This document shows positions 41,144 to 51,391 of a stretch of 64,000 nt of DNA, one piece after another. Both the position numbers and the translations under genes were made by a program. The DNA is from Acidovorax sp. NCPPB 3576 (GTDB lineage: Bacteria; Pseudomonadota; Gammaproteobacteria; Burkholderiales; Burkholderiaceae_C), in contig NZ_CP097267.1 in assembly GCF_028473605.1 (NCBI RefSeq), forward strand, positions 268,501 to 332,500, in the 5' to 3' direction. The notes under the pieces are model-generated. The model was not told the DNA's origin, searched no databases, and was given only the letters and a program-made list of their open reading frames with translations. Each line of letters begins with the position of its first letter. The stretch's first letter is position 1.

Positions 41144-43825
41144 ATGCAAGACAAATACAACCACACCGAGGTCGAGCGCGCCGCGCAGGGCCACTGGACG
41201 GCCACCGATGCCTACCGCGTGACCGAGGATGCGGACCGGAAGAAGTTCTACGCCTGCTCCATGCTGCCCTACCCCAGCGGCAAGCTGCACATGGGCCACG
41301 TGCGCAACTACACCATCAACGACATGCTCGCGCGCCAGCTGCGCATGAAGGGCATGAACGTGCTGATGCCGATGGGCTGGGACGCCTTCGGGCTGCCGGC
41401 CGAGAATGCGGCGCTCAAGAACGGCGTGCCGCCCGCGCAGTGGACGTACGACAACATCGCGTACATGAAAAAGCAGATGCAGGCGATGGGCCTGGCCATC
41501 GACTGGTCGCGCGAGGTCGCCACCTGCGATCCGAGCTACTACCGCTGGAACCAGTGGCTGTTCCTCAAGATGCTGGAAAAGGGCATCGCCTACCGAAAGA
41601 CCCAGGTCGTCAACTGGGACCCGGTGGACCAGACCGTGCTGGCCAACGAGCAGGTGATCGACGGCAAGGGCTGGCGCACCGGCGCCACGGTGGAAAAGCG
41701 CGAGATCCCGGGCTACTACCTCAAGATCACCGACTACGCCGAAGAGCTGCTCGGCTCCGTCACCGGCGACCAGCTGCCCGGCTGGCCCGAGCGCGTGAAG
41801 CTCATGCAGGAGAACTGGATCGGCAAGAGCGAGGGCGTGCGCTTTGCCTTCCCGCACGACATCCGCGCGGCCGACGGCACGCTGATCGGCGACGGGCGCA
41901 TGTACGTCTTCACCACGCGCGCCGACACCATCATGGGCGTCACGTTTTGCGCCGTGGCGCCCGAACACCCGCTGGCCGCGCGCGCGGCGCAGGGCGATTC
42001 GGCCATCGCCGCCTTCATCGAGGAGTGCAAGAGCGGCGGCACCACCGAGGCCGAACTGGCCACGCAGGAGAAGAAGGGCGTGCCCACCGGCCTGGTGGTC
42101 ATGCACCCGATCACCGGCGAGGAAGTGCCCGTGTGGATCGGCAACTACGTGCTCATGGGCTATGGCGACGGCGCCGTGATGGGCGTGCCCGCGCACGATG
42201 AGCGCGACTTCGCCTTCGCGCTCAAGTACGGCATCGACATCAAGCAGGTGGTGCTGGTCGATGGCGAGACCTTCGACTACCACCGCTGGCAGGACTGGTA
42301 CGGCGACAAGCAGCGCGGCGTCACCGTCAACTCCGACAGCTTCAGCGGCCTGTCCTACCCCGAGGCCGTGCAGGCCGTGGCGCATGCGCTCGCGCAAAAG
42401 GGCCTGGGCGAGACCAAGACCACCTGGCGCCTGCGCGACTGGGGCGTCTCGCGCCAGCGCTACTGGGGCACGCCGATCCCCATCATCCACTGCGACGAGC
42501 ACGGCGCCGTGCCCGTGCCCGAGAAGGACCTGCCGGTGGTGCTGCCCACCGACTGCGTGCCGGACGGATCGGGCAACCCGCTGCACCACCACGAGGGCTT
42601 CCATGCCGGCGTGACCTGCCCGGTCTGCGGCAAGGCCGCGCGCCGCGAGACCGACACCATGGACACGTTCGTGGACAGCTCGTGGTATTTCATGCGGTAT
42701 TGCGATCCGAAGAACAGCGAGGCCATGGTGGCCGAAGGCGCCGACTACTGGATGCCGATGGACCAGTACATCGGCGGCATCGAACACGCGATCCTTCACC
42801 TGCTGTATGCGCGCTTCTGGACCAAGGTGATGCGCGATCTTGGGTTGGTGAAGATCGACGAGCCCTTCACCAAGCTGCTCACCCAGGGCATGGTGCTCAA
42901 CCACATCTACTCGCGCCGCACAGAGCAGGGCGGCAAGGAGTATTTCTGGCCGCACGACGTCGAGCACGTGGTGGACGAGGGCGGCAAGATCGTGGGCGCG
43001 AAGCTCAAGAACGCCGTCGGCAGCCTGCCCGCGGGCACCGCCATCGACTACGAGGGCGTGGGCACCATGTCCAAGTCCAAGAACAACGGCGTCGATCCGC
43101 AGGACCTCATCGAGCGCTACGGCGCCGACACCGCGCGCCTGTACACCATGTTCACCGCGCCGCCCGAGGCCACGCTGGAGTGGAACGACGCGGCCGTGGA
43201 AGGCAGCTACCGCTTCCTGCGCCGGGTGTGGAACTTCGGCCTCAAGCTCGCGGCCATCGACAAGGACGCGGCGCTGGCCAGCGTGGCCGGCGCCACCACG
43301 CTGAAGGACGTGCCCTTCGGCAAGGAGGCCAAGGCCCTGCGGCTGGAGGTCCACACCGTGCTCAAGCAGGTGGACTACGACTACCAGCGCATGCAGTACA
43401 ACACTGTGGTCTCGGGCGCGATGAAGATGATCAACGCGCTGGAAGACTTCAAGGCCGAAGGCAGCGCCGGCGCCCCGGTGGCGCTGATCGAGGGCTTCGG
43501 CATCCTGCTGCGCGTGCTGTACCCGGCCACGCCGCACATCGCGCACAGCCTGTGGAGCGGCCTGGGCTACGCCGGCGCGCTGGGCGACCTGCTCGATGCG
43601 CCATGGCCCCAGGCCGATGCCGATGCGTTGGTGCAGGACGAGCTGGAGCTGATGCTGCAGGTCAACGGCAAGCTGCGCGGCTCCATCCGCGTGCCCGCCT
43701 CGGCCGACAAGGCCGAGATCGAGCGCACCGCCCTCGCCAGCGAGGCTTTCGTCAAGCAGGCGGACGGCGCCACGCCCAAGAAGATCGTGGTCGTGCCGGG
43801 CCGCCTGGTCAACGTGGTCATCTGA
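41144..43825 (+). CDS. leuS: Leucyl-tRNA synthetase
   Basis: A class Ia synthetase, 893 residues. HIGH-type motif in [15 protein letters not shown], connective editing domain ([21 protein letters not shown], with the threonine-rich editing motif), a zinc-like CPVCGK insertion and KMSKS-type [11 protein letters not shown]. The C-terminal anticodon-binding helices and a leucine-specific tail complete it. A TAAAAT at 41079-41084 is a candidate -10. lptE starts two bases after the stop. Confidence 0.97.
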   Translation: MQDKYNHTEVERAAQGHWTATDAYRVTEDADRKKFYACSMLPYPSGKLHMGHVRNYTINDMLARQLRMKGMNVLMPMGWDAFGLPAENAALKNGVPPAQWTYDNIAYMKKQMQAMGLAIDWSREVATCDPSYYRWNQWLFLKMLEKGIAYRKTQVVNWDPVDQTVLANEQVIDGKGWRTGATVEKREIPGYYLKITDYAEELLGSVTGDQLPGWPERVKLMQENWIGKSEGVRFAFPHDIRAADGTLIGDGRMYVFTTRADTIMGVTFCAVAPEHPLAARAAQGDSAIAAFIEECKSGGTTEAELATQEKKGVPTGLVVMHPITGEEVPVWIGNYVLMGYGDGAVMGVPAHDERDFAFALKYGIDIKQVVLVDGETFDYHRWQDWYGDKQRGVTVNSDSFSGLSYPEAVQAVAHALAQKGLGETKTTWRLRDWGVSRQRYWGTPIPIIHCDEHGAVPVPEKDLPVVLPTDCVPDGSGNPLHHHEGFHAGVTCPVCGKAARRETDTMDTFVDSSWYFMRYCDPKNSEAMVAEGADYWMPMDQYIGGIEHAILHLLYARFWTKVMRDLGLVKIDEPFTKLLTQGMVLNHIYSRRTEQGGKEYFWPHDVEHVVDEGGKIVGAKLKNAVGSLPAGTAIDYEGVGTMSKSKNNGVDPQDLIERYGADTARLYTMFTAPPEATLEWNDAAVEGSYRFLRRVWNFGLKLAAIDKDAALASVAGATTLKDVPFGKEAKALRLEVHTVLKQVDYDYQRMQYNTVVSGAMKMINALEDFKAEGSAGAPVALIEGFGILLRVLYPATPHIAHSLWSGLGYAGALGDLLDAPWPQADADALVQDELELMLQVNGKLRGSIRVPASADKAEIERTALASEAFVKQADGATPKKIVVVPGRLVNVVI

Positions 43826-43827
43826 CA

Positions 43828-44328
43828 ATGCAAAAACGCACCCTCCTGTCGCTGCTGGCCGTGGCGCCCCTGGCCGCCTGCGGCTTTCACCTGCGCCGCG
43901 CGCCCGAGTTCCAGTTCCGCTCGCTCTACGTGGAGGCGGGCGGCGGCTCGCCCCTGGCGCGCGCCCTGCAGCGCACGCTGCAGGGCGCGGCCGGCAACCT
44001 CACGGTGCTGCGCGACCCGGCGCAAAAGACCACGGCCGAGGCCATCTTCGAGCTGCTGTCCGAGCAGCGCGAGCGCGTGGTGGTGGGCTACAACGCCTCG
44101 GGCCAGGTGCGCGAGCTGCAACTGCGCCTGCGCATCCACTTTCGCCTGCGCAACCAGCAGGGCGCGGAGCTGATCCCCGACACCGAGCTGCTGCAGCAGC
44201 GCGATGTGAGCTACAACGAAAGCATCGCGCTCGCCAAGGAGGCCGAAGAGGCGCTGCTGTACCGCAACATGCAGACCGACCTCGTGCAGCAATTGCTGCG
44301 CCGGCTGGCCGCGGCGCGCCCGGTTTGA
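43828..44328 (+). CDS. lptE: LPS assembly lipoprotein LptE
   Basis: A 166-residue outer-membrane lipoprotein that plugs the LptD barrel for lipopolysaccharide export. Signal MQKRTLLSLLAVAPLAACGF with lipobox LAAC and the family-typical ACGFHLRR right after the cysteine, then FRSLYVEAGGGSPLARAL and the C-terminal RDVSYNESIALAKEAEEALLY. It is coupled to leuS (two-base gap) and precedes holA, the conserved leuS-lptE-holA order. Confidence 0.93.
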   Translation: MQKRTLLSLLAVAPLAACGFHLRRAPEFQFRSLYVEAGGGSPLARALQRTLQGAAGNLTVLRDPAQKTTAEAIFELLSEQRERVVVGYNASGQVRELQLRLRIHFRLRNQQGAELIPDTELLQQRDVSYNESIALAKEAEEALLYRNMQTDLVQQLLRRLAAARPV

Positions 44329-44341
44329 TGCCCGAGGCCTC

Positions 44342-44397
44342 GGTTGCTATTAATTTAATAGCTGTCACCGCATGTTTCACTAGGGCGTACGGCCTGT
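44342..44397 (+). repeat. Dispersed repeat, copy D, between lptE and holA
   Basis: GCTATTAATTTAATAGC is a perfect hairpin core (GCTAT/ATAGC), followed by TGTCACCGCATGTTTCAC and TAGGGCGTACGGCC. It fills most of the 100-base gap between lptE and holA, so these genes are separated by a repeat in an otherwise tightly packed operon. Confidence 0.75.
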
Positions 44398-44428
44398 TTC
44401 ATTCAAAAATCCTGCCCCGCACGCGCCC

Positions 44429-45481
44429 ATGCAAGTCGCTCTGAACCAGCTCGCCGCGCACCTGCAAAAGGGCGTGCGGCCGCTCTACACCTTGCATGGC
44501 GACGAGCCGCTGCTGCAGCAGGAAGCCGCCGACGCCATCCGCGCGGCGGCGCGTGCGCAGGGCTACACCGAGCGCAGCAGCCACACCGTGGCCGGCGCGC
44601 ACTTCGACTGGAGCGCGGTGCTGGCGGCCGGCGGCTCGCTCTCGCTCTTTGCCGACAAGCAGATCGTGGAGATCCGCATCCCCTCGGGCAAGCCCGGCAA
44701 GGACGGCGGCGCGGCGCTGCAGCAGATCGCCGAGGCCGCGCAAGGCAACGACAGCACGCTCACCCTGGTGCTGCTGCCGCGGCTGGACAAGGCCACCCGC
44801 ACCGGGGCGTGGTTCAGCGCGCTGGACGGCCGGGGCATCTCGGTGCAGATCGACCCGGTGGAGCGCGCCGCGCTGCCGCAGTGGATCGCCCAGCGCCTGT
44901 CGCTGCAGGGCCAGCGCGTGGCCGGCGGCGACGAGGGCCAGCGCACGCTGCAGTTCTTCGCCGACCGCGTGGAAGGCAACCTGCTCGCCGCGCACCAGGA
45001 GATCGCCAAGCTCGCGCTGCTGCACCCGCCCGGCGAGCTGTCGTGGGCGCAGGTCGAGGCGGCGGTGCTCAACGTGGCGCGCTACGACGTGTTCAAGCTC
45101 TCCGAGGCGGTGCTCTCGGGCCAGGTGGCCCGGGTGCAGCGCATGCTCGACGGCCTGCAGGCCGAGGGCGAGGCCGAAGTGCTGGTGCACTGGGCGCTGG
45201 CCGAGGACATCCGTGCGCTCAAGCGCGTGAAGGACGCGCTCAACGCCGGCAAGCCCCTGCCCATCGCCCTGCGCGAAAACCGCATCTGGGGCCCCAAGGA
45301 GCGCCTGTTCGAGCGCATCGCGCCGCGCTTTTCCGACGCGGCCGCGGCCCGGCTGCTGCAGTCGGCCCACACGGTGGACGGCATCGTCAAGGGCCTCAAG
45401 GTGCCCGACTGGCCCACCGACGGCTGGCAGGCGCTGCAGCGGCTGGCGCTGCAGCTGTGCAAGGCCTGCGGGGCGCGCTGA
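44429..45481 (+). CDS. holA: DNA polymerase III delta subunit
   Basis: The clamp-loader 'wrench' subunit, 350 residues. N-terminal LYTLHGDEPLLQQEAADAIR, then SLFADKQIVEIRIPSGKPG, LTLVLLPRLDKATRTGAWF and the helical collar domain with VEGNLLAAHQEIAKLALL. The conserved order after leuS and lptE supports the call. Confidence 0.93.
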   Translation: MQVALNQLAAHLQKGVRPLYTLHGDEPLLQQEAADAIRAAARAQGYTERSSHTVAGAHFDWSAVLAAGGSLSLFADKQIVEIRIPSGKPGKDGGAALQQIAEAAQGNDSTLTLVLLPRLDKATRTGAWFSALDGRGISVQIDPVERAALPQWIAQRLSLQGQRVAGGDEGQRTLQFFADRVEGNLLAAHQEIAKLALLHPPGELSWAQVEAAVLNVARYDVFKLSEAVLSGQVARVQRMLDGLQAEGEAEVLVHWALAEDIRALKRVKDALNAGKPLPIALRENRIWGPKERLFERIAPRFSDAAAARLLQSAHTVDGIVKGLKVPDWPTDGWQALQRLALQLCKACGAR

Positions 45482-45506
45482 GCGCCCGCAGCGCCTTTGG
45501 ATCGCC

Positions 45507-46838
45507 TTGCCGGCACCGCATTCCGCCCCCTTGCGCCTGCCGTCGGACGACGCCACCAACGGCTGGTCGGCCATCCTGCCGGCGCGCGCGCCGCGCCCGG
45601 CGCTGCAGGGCCGCGTGCGGGCCGACTGGCTGGTGCTGGGCGCCGGCTATGCGGGCCTGGCCGCCGCGCGCCGCCTGGCCGAGCTGCGCCCGCAGGCGCA
45701 CGTGGTGCTGGTCGATGCGGGCACGGTGGGCGACAACGCCTCGGGCCGCAACTCCGGCTTCGCCATCGACGTGCCGCACAACGTGGGCAGTTCGCTCGAA
45801 GAACTGCGCCAGGCCGCGCACTACCAGCGCCTGCTGGCCGCCGGCATGGCCGACCTGCAGCGGCACATCGCCGCGCATGCCATCGACTGCCAGTGGCGCC
45901 GCGCCGGCAAGTACCACTGCGCCGTGTCGCCCGCGGCCGGGCGCACGCTGGACCACCATGCCCAGGAGCTGCGCGCGCTGGGCGAGCCGCACGAACGGCT
46001 GGACCGCGATGCGCTCGCCGCGCGCCTGGGCACGCGCTACTTCGCCGCCGGGCTGTACACGCCGGGCACGGTGCTGCTGAACCCGGCCGCGCTGTGCCGG
46101 GGCCTGGCCGATGCGCTGCCGGGCCCGGTCGCGCTGTACGAGAACACGCCCGTGCACGCGCTGGACATCGCCCCGCACGCCGTGGTGGCCCACACCGCGC
46201 AGGGGCGCATCGAGGCGCCGCAGCTCATCGTGGCCAGCAACGGCTTTGCGCAGCAGCTCGGGCTGTTCCATGGCGAGACTTTTCCGCTGGCCACCTTCGG
46301 CTCGCTGAGCGCGCCGCTCACGCCCGCGCAACGCGAGCGGCTGGGCGCACCGCAGGGCTGGGGCGTGACGCCCGTGAACGCCGTGGCCGGTGCCACGCTG
46401 CGCTACACCGACGACCACCGCCTGCTGGTGCGCCAGGGCTTCGAATACGCACCGCGCTTTCGCGTGGCCGCCGCCGTGCGCGAGCGCGTGCGGCGCGCGC
46501 ACCGGGCCGTGTTCGATGCGCGGTTTCCGCAACTGGCCGACGTGCCGCTCGCGCATTTCTGGGAGGGCGCCATCGCCATCACGCGCAACGGCGCGCCGCG
46601 CTGGGGGCGCTTTGCCTCCAACGTGCACGGCGTGGCGGGCTGCAACGGCGTGGGCATCGTCAAGCACACGGCGCTGGGCGCGCTCGCGGCCGATCTGGCG
46701 CTGGGCCAGGACCATCCGCTGATCGCCGACGCCCTGGCGCTGGGCGCCCCCACGCGCATGCCGCCCGAGCCCTTCATGGGCCTGGGCGTGCGCGCGTACA
46801 TCGCCCGGGAAAAGTGGGCCGGCCGCGCGGAGCGGTGA
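45507..46838 (+). CDS. FAD-dependent oxidoreductase, D-amino-acid-oxidase-like (PuuB-type)
   Basis: A 443-residue flavoprotein of the DAO family. Rossmann motif WLVLGAGYAGLAAARRLAEL, the family segment GDNASGRNSGFAIDVP, a substrate domain with TPGTVLLNPAALCRGLADAL, and the C-terminal FAD contact NGVGIVKHTALGALAADLA. The layout matches gamma-glutamylputrescine oxidase-like enzymes, suggesting oxidation of an amine or secondary amino acid. It starts with TTG at 45507, as no ATG occurs before residue 111; a ribosome site is weak. The substrate is uncertain. Confidence 0.8.
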   Translation: MPAPHSAPLRLPSDDATNGWSAILPARAPRPALQGRVRADWLVLGAGYAGLAAARRLAELRPQAHVVLVDAGTVGDNASGRNSGFAIDVPHNVGSSLEELRQAAHYQRLLAAGMADLQRHIAAHAIDCQWRRAGKYHCAVSPAAGRTLDHHAQELRALGEPHERLDRDALAARLGTRYFAAGLYTPGTVLLNPAALCRGLADALPGPVALYENTPVHALDIAPHAVVAHTAQGRIEAPQLIVASNGFAQQLGLFHGETFPLATFGSLSAPLTPAQRERLGAPQGWGVTPVNAVAGATLRYTDDHRLLVRQGFEYAPRFRVAAAVRERVRRAHRAVFDARFPQLADVPLAHFWEGAIAITRNGAPRWGRFASNVHGVAGCNGVGIVKHTALGALAADLALGQDHPLIADALALGAPTRMPPEPFMGLGVRAYIAREKWAGRAER

Positions 46839-46868
46839 TGGCCGATGGGTCGCCGGCTGGCCGATCGA

Positions 46869-47171
46869 TCAGCCGGCGCGGCGCAGCACGTCGCCCGCCT
46901 TGTCCACCCACTGCTGCAGGCTGTCCAGCAGGCCTTTCTGGCTGAACGAGCAGCTTTCCTCGGAAAACAACGCGCTCGATTCGAGGCGGTCGAGCAGGCC
47001 GTGCAGCACCTCGGCGTAGCGCGGGGGCAGGGCGGCCAGCAGCGCATCCTGCGCGCGGGCCATCTCGCTCAACGCAGTGGCACTGCCGCCCGGGGCGCGG
47101 CACCGGGCCAGGGCGGCCTCCAGTTCGGCAAGCTGCACGAGGGCGGCGGTGGTGTCGGAGAACGTGGTCAT
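46869..47171 (-). CDS. Small helical protein of unknown function
   Basis: Not recognised. A 100-residue protein starting MTTFSDTTAALVQLAELEAAL, largely alpha-helical (LLAALPPRYAEVLHGLLDRLESS) with a C-terminal amphipathic KGLLDSLQQWVDKAGDVL and a single cysteine (EESCSFSQ). It could pair with other coiled-coil proteins. It lies 38 bases downstream of mntP on the same strand. Confidence 0.6.
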   Translation of the reverse strand: MTTFSDTTAALVQLAELEAALARCRAPGGSATALSEMARAQDALLAALPPRYAEVLHGLLDRLESSALFSEESCSFSQKGLLDSLQQWVDKAGDVLRRAG

Positions 47172-47209
47172 GTGCGCAGCGTAGCGGGGAGGAGGAGGGG
47201 TGTCAGGGG

Positions 47210-47776
47210 TCATAGCGCGGTCAGGTGCTCGTAGAGGATCACCGAGCCGATGCCGATCAGCAGCACGCCGCCCACGGCCTCGGCCCAGCGCCCCGCGATG
47301 CTGCCCAGCACCCGGCCCACCATCACGCCGATCGTGACCATGGCGAAGGTCGCCAGGCCGATGGCCGCGGCCACGGGCAGGATGCCCACGTCCAGGAACG
47401 CCAGCCCCACGCCTACCGCCATCGCATCGATGCTGGTGGCAAAGCCGGTCACGGCCAGCAGCCAGAAGCCGTGGCGGGCGGGTTTTTCGGACTCGGCATC
47501 GGGCGCCTGGAACGCCGCGTACACCATGCGCAGTCCCAGCACGGTCAGCAGCGTGAACGCGATCCAGTGGTCCCATTCCTTCACGTAGCCCGAAGCGGCG
47601 TAGCCCAGCGCCCAGCCGGCGATCGGGGTGAGGGCCTCGATGACGCCGAAGATGGCGCCGGTGCGCAGCGCTTCGGACCAGCGGGGTTTCTGCAGGGCGC
47701 TGCCCTTGCCGACGGCGGCGGCGAACGCGTCGGTGGACATGGCCAGGGCCAGCAAGGCGGTGGAGGCGAAATTCAT
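47210..47776 (-). CDS. mntP: Manganese efflux pump MntP
   Basis: A 188-residue, six-helix inner-membrane exporter made of two repeated halves. Both halves carry the acidic metal motif: [16 protein letters not shown] near the start and [17 protein letters not shown] in the second half. A manganese-responsive yybP-ykoY riboswitch lies in its leader, which fixes the substrate class. Start at ATG 47776. Confidence 0.95.
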   Translation of the reverse strand: MNFASTALLALAMSTDAFAAAVGKGSALQKPRWSEALRTGAIFGVIEALTPIAGWALGYAASGYVKEWDHWIAFTLLTVLGLRMVYAAFQAPDAESEKPARHGFWLLAVTGFATSIDAMAVGVGLAFLDVGILPVAAAIGLATFAMVTIGVMVGRVLGSIAGRWAEAVGGVLLIGIGSVILYEHLTAL

Positions 47777-48077
47777 GGTGGGGAAGTCGTTGTACGGCCG
47801 GGCGAGCGCAAAGGCACGCCCCCGCTGCCCGACCTGTCGTCGCGGTGGCATGCCGATGGTCTCGCCAACCGCAACGGTTGCCGGCGCCACGGCATGCAGC
47901 ATGCCGAGTGTGTTGACGCAGGCGCCTTCGTACAACGCTCGAAATACATTGCACGAAAGCCGGCTACTCCCCAAGGGAGCGCGGATTATAGAAGCCCCTG
48001 CCGGCCTGGGGCCGTGCCGGCCCTGGCGTGTGCGGGGGCTTGGGCCCGCTGTCAGAATCCGCGCCACCCCGACGAGC
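47777..48077 (-). promoter_or_regulatory. Divergent leader region of mntP and the sulfatase-fold gene
   Basis: About 300 bases without protein-coding genes. On the minus strand a TATAAT -10 (47990-47985) is followed by the riboswitch (47978-47848) and an apparent expression platform (GGGCG...CGCCC hairpin around 47800-47825), then the mntP start. The plus-strand gene begins with GTG at about 48078, so its promoter overlaps this area. Confidence 0.6.
47848..47978 (-). ncRNA. yybP-ykoY manganese riboswitch
   Basis: Reading the minus strand, the conserved internal-loop sequences appear in order: GGGGAGTAGCC (47972-47962), GCGTCAACAC (around 47918-47908) and TTGGCGAGACCATCGGC (47868-47852). These match the Mn2+-sensing class, in which the two paired loops (GGGGAGUA and the CGAGACC side) clamp the metal. 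It lies 72 bases upstream of the manganese exporter mntP. High Mn2+ is expected to permit mntP expression. Boundaries are approximate. Confidence 0.9.
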
Positions 48078-49733
48078 GTGATCCCGAACGTGCCAGACCC
48101 TTCCTCCCTTTCCGCGGCCCCGCCGCCCGCGCCGCGGCAGGCGCTGCGCGCCCTGGGCCTGGCCACCGCCACGGTGCTGGCGCTGGTGGCCCTCGGGCAC
48201 GATGGCCGCCGCGTGGCGCAATTGATGGCCCTGGCCCTGCCCGCGCTGCTGTGGCTGGCCTGGCCGGTGCGCAGCGACGCCGTGCACCGGCTGCGCACCG
48301 CCGCCGTGTGGCTGTGGGCCATGGCCTTCGCGCTCGACGGCGTGGCTCGGGCCTACCTGCTGGACGCCTACCAGGCCGCGCCCGACAGCACGCTGGTGCT
48401 GGGCGCCGCCGCCAACACCACGGGCCGCGAGAGCGCCGAATACCTGTCGATGCACTGGCGCTCGGTGGCCGTGTGGTCGGCGGCGCTGGTGTGCGCCGCG
48501 TGGCTGGTGGGGCGCAGCGCGCGCCGCGGGCTGCGCACGGCTGTGCGCTGGCCGCGGGGCCTGGCGGCGCTGCTGTGCGCCTTGGTGGCGTTCAGCGCCC
48601 TGGGCTATGCCAGCAAGCCGTGGCGCCGGCTGCACCCGGTCGCGTACTGGATGCACTGGAACGCCTCGGTCCACGGACTGCGCAGCGGCTGGGCCGACCA
48701 GGAGCGCCAGCGCGGCGACCTGCTGGCGCGCGCGCGGCAGGCGGCGCCCGTGATCACGCGTGCTGGCCCGTCCACCGTGGTGCTGGTGGTGACCGACAGC
48801 ATCAACCGCGACAACATGGGCCTGTACGGCTACGCGCGCCCTACCACGCCCCGGCTGGAGGCGCAGCAGCGGCAACTGGGCGGCGAGATGGCGGTGCTGC
48901 GCAACGCGTGGTCGGTCGATGCCAGCACGCTGCCGGCGATGGCCAACCTCTTCGGCTTCGGGCAGCCGGGCCGGGCCGACGGGCAGCACGTGGTCGCGCT
49001 GGCCCGCGCCGCGGGCTACAAGGTCTGGTGGATGAGCAACCACGACGACGTGGCGATCGAGCAGCAGCATGCGCGCCTGGCCGACGTGGTGGACATGGTG
49101 AACCGCACGCCGGGCCGCGCGGGCGCCTCGCTGGACGGCGAGCTGCTGGACTGCGTGCAGGAGGCGCTGGACGACCCCGCCGAGCGCAAGCTGATCGTGG
49201 TGCACCTGATGGGCGCGCACCCGCACTACCGGCTGCGCTTTCCGAGCGGGGACAACCCGTTCGATGACCACGTGGACGCGGTCGAGGCGCAGCTGGCCGG
49301 CCAGGGCCGTTCGGCCTGGGTGCGGCGCTATCGCCAGCAGTACGACGCGGCGCTGCTGTACCAAGACTTCGTGGTGTCCGAGACGCTGCAGCTCACGCGC
49401 GCCGGAGTGCGGCCGGGCGAATACCGGGCGTGGATGTACCTGTCCGACCACGGCCAGGAGGTCGGCCACGGCAGCGACCGCGCGGGCCACAGCCCGGCCA
49501 CCGCCTCGGGCTACCGCATTCCCGCGGTGATCTGGCGCAACGAGGCGGCGCAGCCGGTGTCCGCCGCCATGGCGCAGCGGCCGTTTCGCGCCGACTGGGC
49601 GGGGTGGACCCTGGCCGATCTGTTGAACATCCAATGGGCGGGGGCTTCGCCGGAACGCAATGTGCTGGATGAGGCCGGCTACCGCTGGGTGGCGCCGACG
49701 CTGCCGGTGGCGGTGCCGTCGTTCTCGGACTGA
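48078..49733 (+). CDS. Sulfatase-fold membrane protein, phosphoethanolamine transferase-like
   Basis: A 551-residue protein. An N-terminal region has five hydrophobic helices ([41 protein letters not shown] and so on). The periplasmic alkaline-phosphatase-superfamily domain has [21 protein letters not shown] (metal Asp plus Ser/Asn region) and [12 protein letters not shown]. It also has [18 protein letters not shown] with metal His, and [21 protein letters not shown]. Related EptA/CptA proteins add phosphoethanolamine to lipid A or LPS core. The nucleophile is usually Thr; here candidates are Ser/Thr in the DASTLPA region. The GTG at 48078 (or 48090) is used; the open frame continues further upstream. 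Confidence 0.82.
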   Translation: MIPNVPDPSSLSAAPPPAPRQALRALGLATATVLALVALGHDGRRVAQLMALALPALLWLAWPVRSDAVHRLRTAAVWLWAMAFALDGVARAYLLDAYQAAPDSTLVLGAAANTTGRESAEYLSMHWRSVAVWSAALVCAAWLVGRSARRGLRTAVRWPRGLAALLCALVAFSALGYASKPWRRLHPVAYWMHWNASVHGLRSGWADQERQRGDLLARARQAAPVITRAGPSTVVLVVTDSINRDNMGLYGYARPTTPRLEAQQRQLGGEMAVLRNAWSVDASTLPAMANLFGFGQPGRADGQHVVALARAAGYKVWWMSNHDDVAIEQQHARLADVVDMVNRTPGRAGASLDGELLDCVQEALDDPAERKLIVVHLMGAHPHYRLRFPSGDNPFDDHVDAVEAQLAGQGRSAWVRRYRQQYDAALLYQDFVVSETLQLTRAGVRPGEYRAWMYLSDHGQEVGHGSDRAGHSPATASGYRIPAVIWRNEAAQPVSAAMAQRPFRADWAGWTLADLLNIQWAGASPERNVLDEAGYRWVAPTLPVAVPSFSD

Positions 49734-50088
49734 GCGGGATCGGGGCGGCCGATGGGCCGGGCGTGCGAAGTGCCGTTCTACCGTTGAAGCATGTTTTAGG
49801 CCGCCACCGCAATATCCACTAGGGCATGTCGCTATCAAATGAATAGCATCTTGCGGCGGCCTGCATCCCCCTCCATGTCCCGCCTCGTTCGCTGCATCGG
49901 CGCCGGGGCCTGGGATAGGATGCGCAGTGGCCGCACAGCGGCGGCCGCTGCGGATTCCGGGAGGGCCCAGGGCTGGAACGGATTTTGTAAGTCATTTTGG
50001 AACGCGCACCATGGCCCTGGCCGTGCGGGCGCGCAGGGCCTGGGGCATGCGGTGGCATGGGGCGTCGTTTATTTCGCTAGGAGATGTC
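49734..50088 (+). other. 355-base gap before the ABC importer operon
   Basis: No gene. It contains dispersed-repeat copy E near its left end and a TAGGAG ribosome site for the substrate-binding protein at its right end. The frame of the binding protein stays open upstream of its ATG but shows no signal peptide there. Confidence 0.6.
49805..49850 (-). repeat. Dispersed repeat, copy E
   Basis: CACCGCAATATCCACTAG followed by GGCATGTCGCTATCAAATGAATAGC. The hairpin core GCTAT/ATAGC is perfect. It is inverted relative to copies A and B. The minus-strand reading gives a peptide IATCPSGYCGGG, parallel to IATCPSGYCAGA from copy F. Confidence 0.75.
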
Positions 50089-51333
50089 ATGGGCTTTCCT
50101 CACCTTCCCTGCGCCGCACCACGGCCGGGCACCCGCTGGCTGGCCGCTACCTGCATCGCCGCGCTGGGCGCATTGTCCGTGGCGCCCGCGTGGGCGCAGG
50201 GCACGATCAAGATCGGCGAGATCAACAGCTACAAGGCCCAGCCGGTGTTCCTGGAGGCCTACAAAAAGGGCATGTACCTGGCGGTCGATGAGGTGAATGC
50301 CGCCGGCGGCATCGGCGGCAGGAAGCTCGAACTGGTCACGCGCGACGACAACGCCAACCCCGGCGAGGCCGTGCGGCTGGCCGACGAACTGGTCTCGCGC
50401 GAGCGGGTGGACATCCTGGCGGGCACCTTCCTGTCCCACATCGGCCTGGCGCTGTCCGACTACGCCAAGCAAAAGAAGCGCTTCTTCCTGGCCAGCGAAG
50501 CGCTCACCGACAAGATCACCTGGCAAAACGGCAACGCCTATGCGTACCGCCTGCGCTCGTCCACCTACATGCTGTCGTCGGCCCTGGTGCCCGAGGCGCT
50601 CAAGCTCAAGAAAAAGCGCTGGGCCATCGTCTATCCCAACTACGAATACGGCCAGTCGGCGGTGGACACGTTCAAAAAGCGCATGAAAGCGCAGCAGCCC
50701 GACATCGAGTTCGTCACCGAGCAGGCCGCGCCGCTGGGCAAGCTGGACGCGGGCAGCGTGGCCCAGGCCATCGCCGATGCCAGGCCCGACGCCATCTTCA
50801 ACGCACTGTTCGGCCCCGATCTGGCCAAGTTCGTGCGCGAAGGCACCACGCGCGGCCTGTTCAAGAGCACCCCGGTGGTGAGCCTGCTGACCGGCGAGCC
50901 CGAATACCTGGAGCCGCTGCGCGACGAGGCGCCCGTGGGCTGGATCGTCACCGGCTACCCCTGGTACAGCATCGACACGCCGGCCCACAAGGCGTTCGTC
51001 GCGGCCTACCAGGCCAAGTACGGCAAGGAAGACCTGCGCCTGGGCGCGCTGATCGGCTACGACACCATCCAGTCGCTGGCCGCGGGCGTGAAGCGCGCGG
51101 GCGGCAAGACCGATGCCGAGTCGCTGGTGAAAGCCTTCAGCGGCCTCCAGGTGTCCACGCCCGACGGCCCCATCGAATACCGTGCGATCGACCACCAGTC
51201 CACGCTGGGCGTGTACGTGGGCAAGATCGCGCTCAAGGACGGCAAGGGCGTGATGGTCGATTACCGCTACGTGCCCGGCGACACCCTGCTGCCGCCCGAG
51301 GCCGAGGTGCGCGCGCTGCGCCCCGCGCCCTGA
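50089..51333 (+). CDS. Branched-chain amino acid-type ABC transporter substrate-binding protein
   Basis: A 414-residue periplasmic protein with a Sec signal (LAATCIAALGALSVAPAWAQ). The mature part has the type I fold of LivJ/LivK-like receptors: TIKIGEINSYKAQP, GMYLAVDEVNAAGGIGGRKLELVTRDDNANPG and VDILAGTFLSHIGLALSDYAKQ. IGYDTIQSLAAGVKRAGG is near the end. Substrate cannot be read; it could be amino acids, aromatic acids or amides. It heads a four-gene importer operon. Confidence 0.9.
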   Translation: MGFPHLPCAAPRPGTRWLAATCIAALGALSVAPAWAQGTIKIGEINSYKAQPVFLEAYKKGMYLAVDEVNAAGGIGGRKLELVTRDDNANPGEAVRLADELVSRERVDILAGTFLSHIGLALSDYAKQKKRFFLASEALTDKITWQNGNAYAYRLRSSTYMLSSALVPEALKLKKKRWAIVYPNYEYGQSAVDTFKKRMKAQQPDIEFVTEQAAPLGKLDAGSVAQAIADARPDAIFNALFGPDLAKFVREGTTRGLFKSTPVVSLLTGEPEYLEPLRDEAPVGWIVTGYPWYSIDTPAHKAFVAAYQAKYGKEDLRLGALIGYDTIQSLAAGVKRAGGKTDAESLVKAFSGLQVSTPDGPIEYRAIDHQSTLGVYVGKIALKDGKGVMVDYRYVPGDTLLPPEAEVRALRPAP

Positions 51334-51391
51334 CGCGCCGGGCCCGCCTGGTTCTCCGCGTTCTGCGCCTGCCCCCGCTTTCACCCCCGCG

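Noticed and set aside
41102..43828. 908-residue open frame on the minus strand opposite leuS
   Set aside because: Shadow of leuS caused by high GC third positions.
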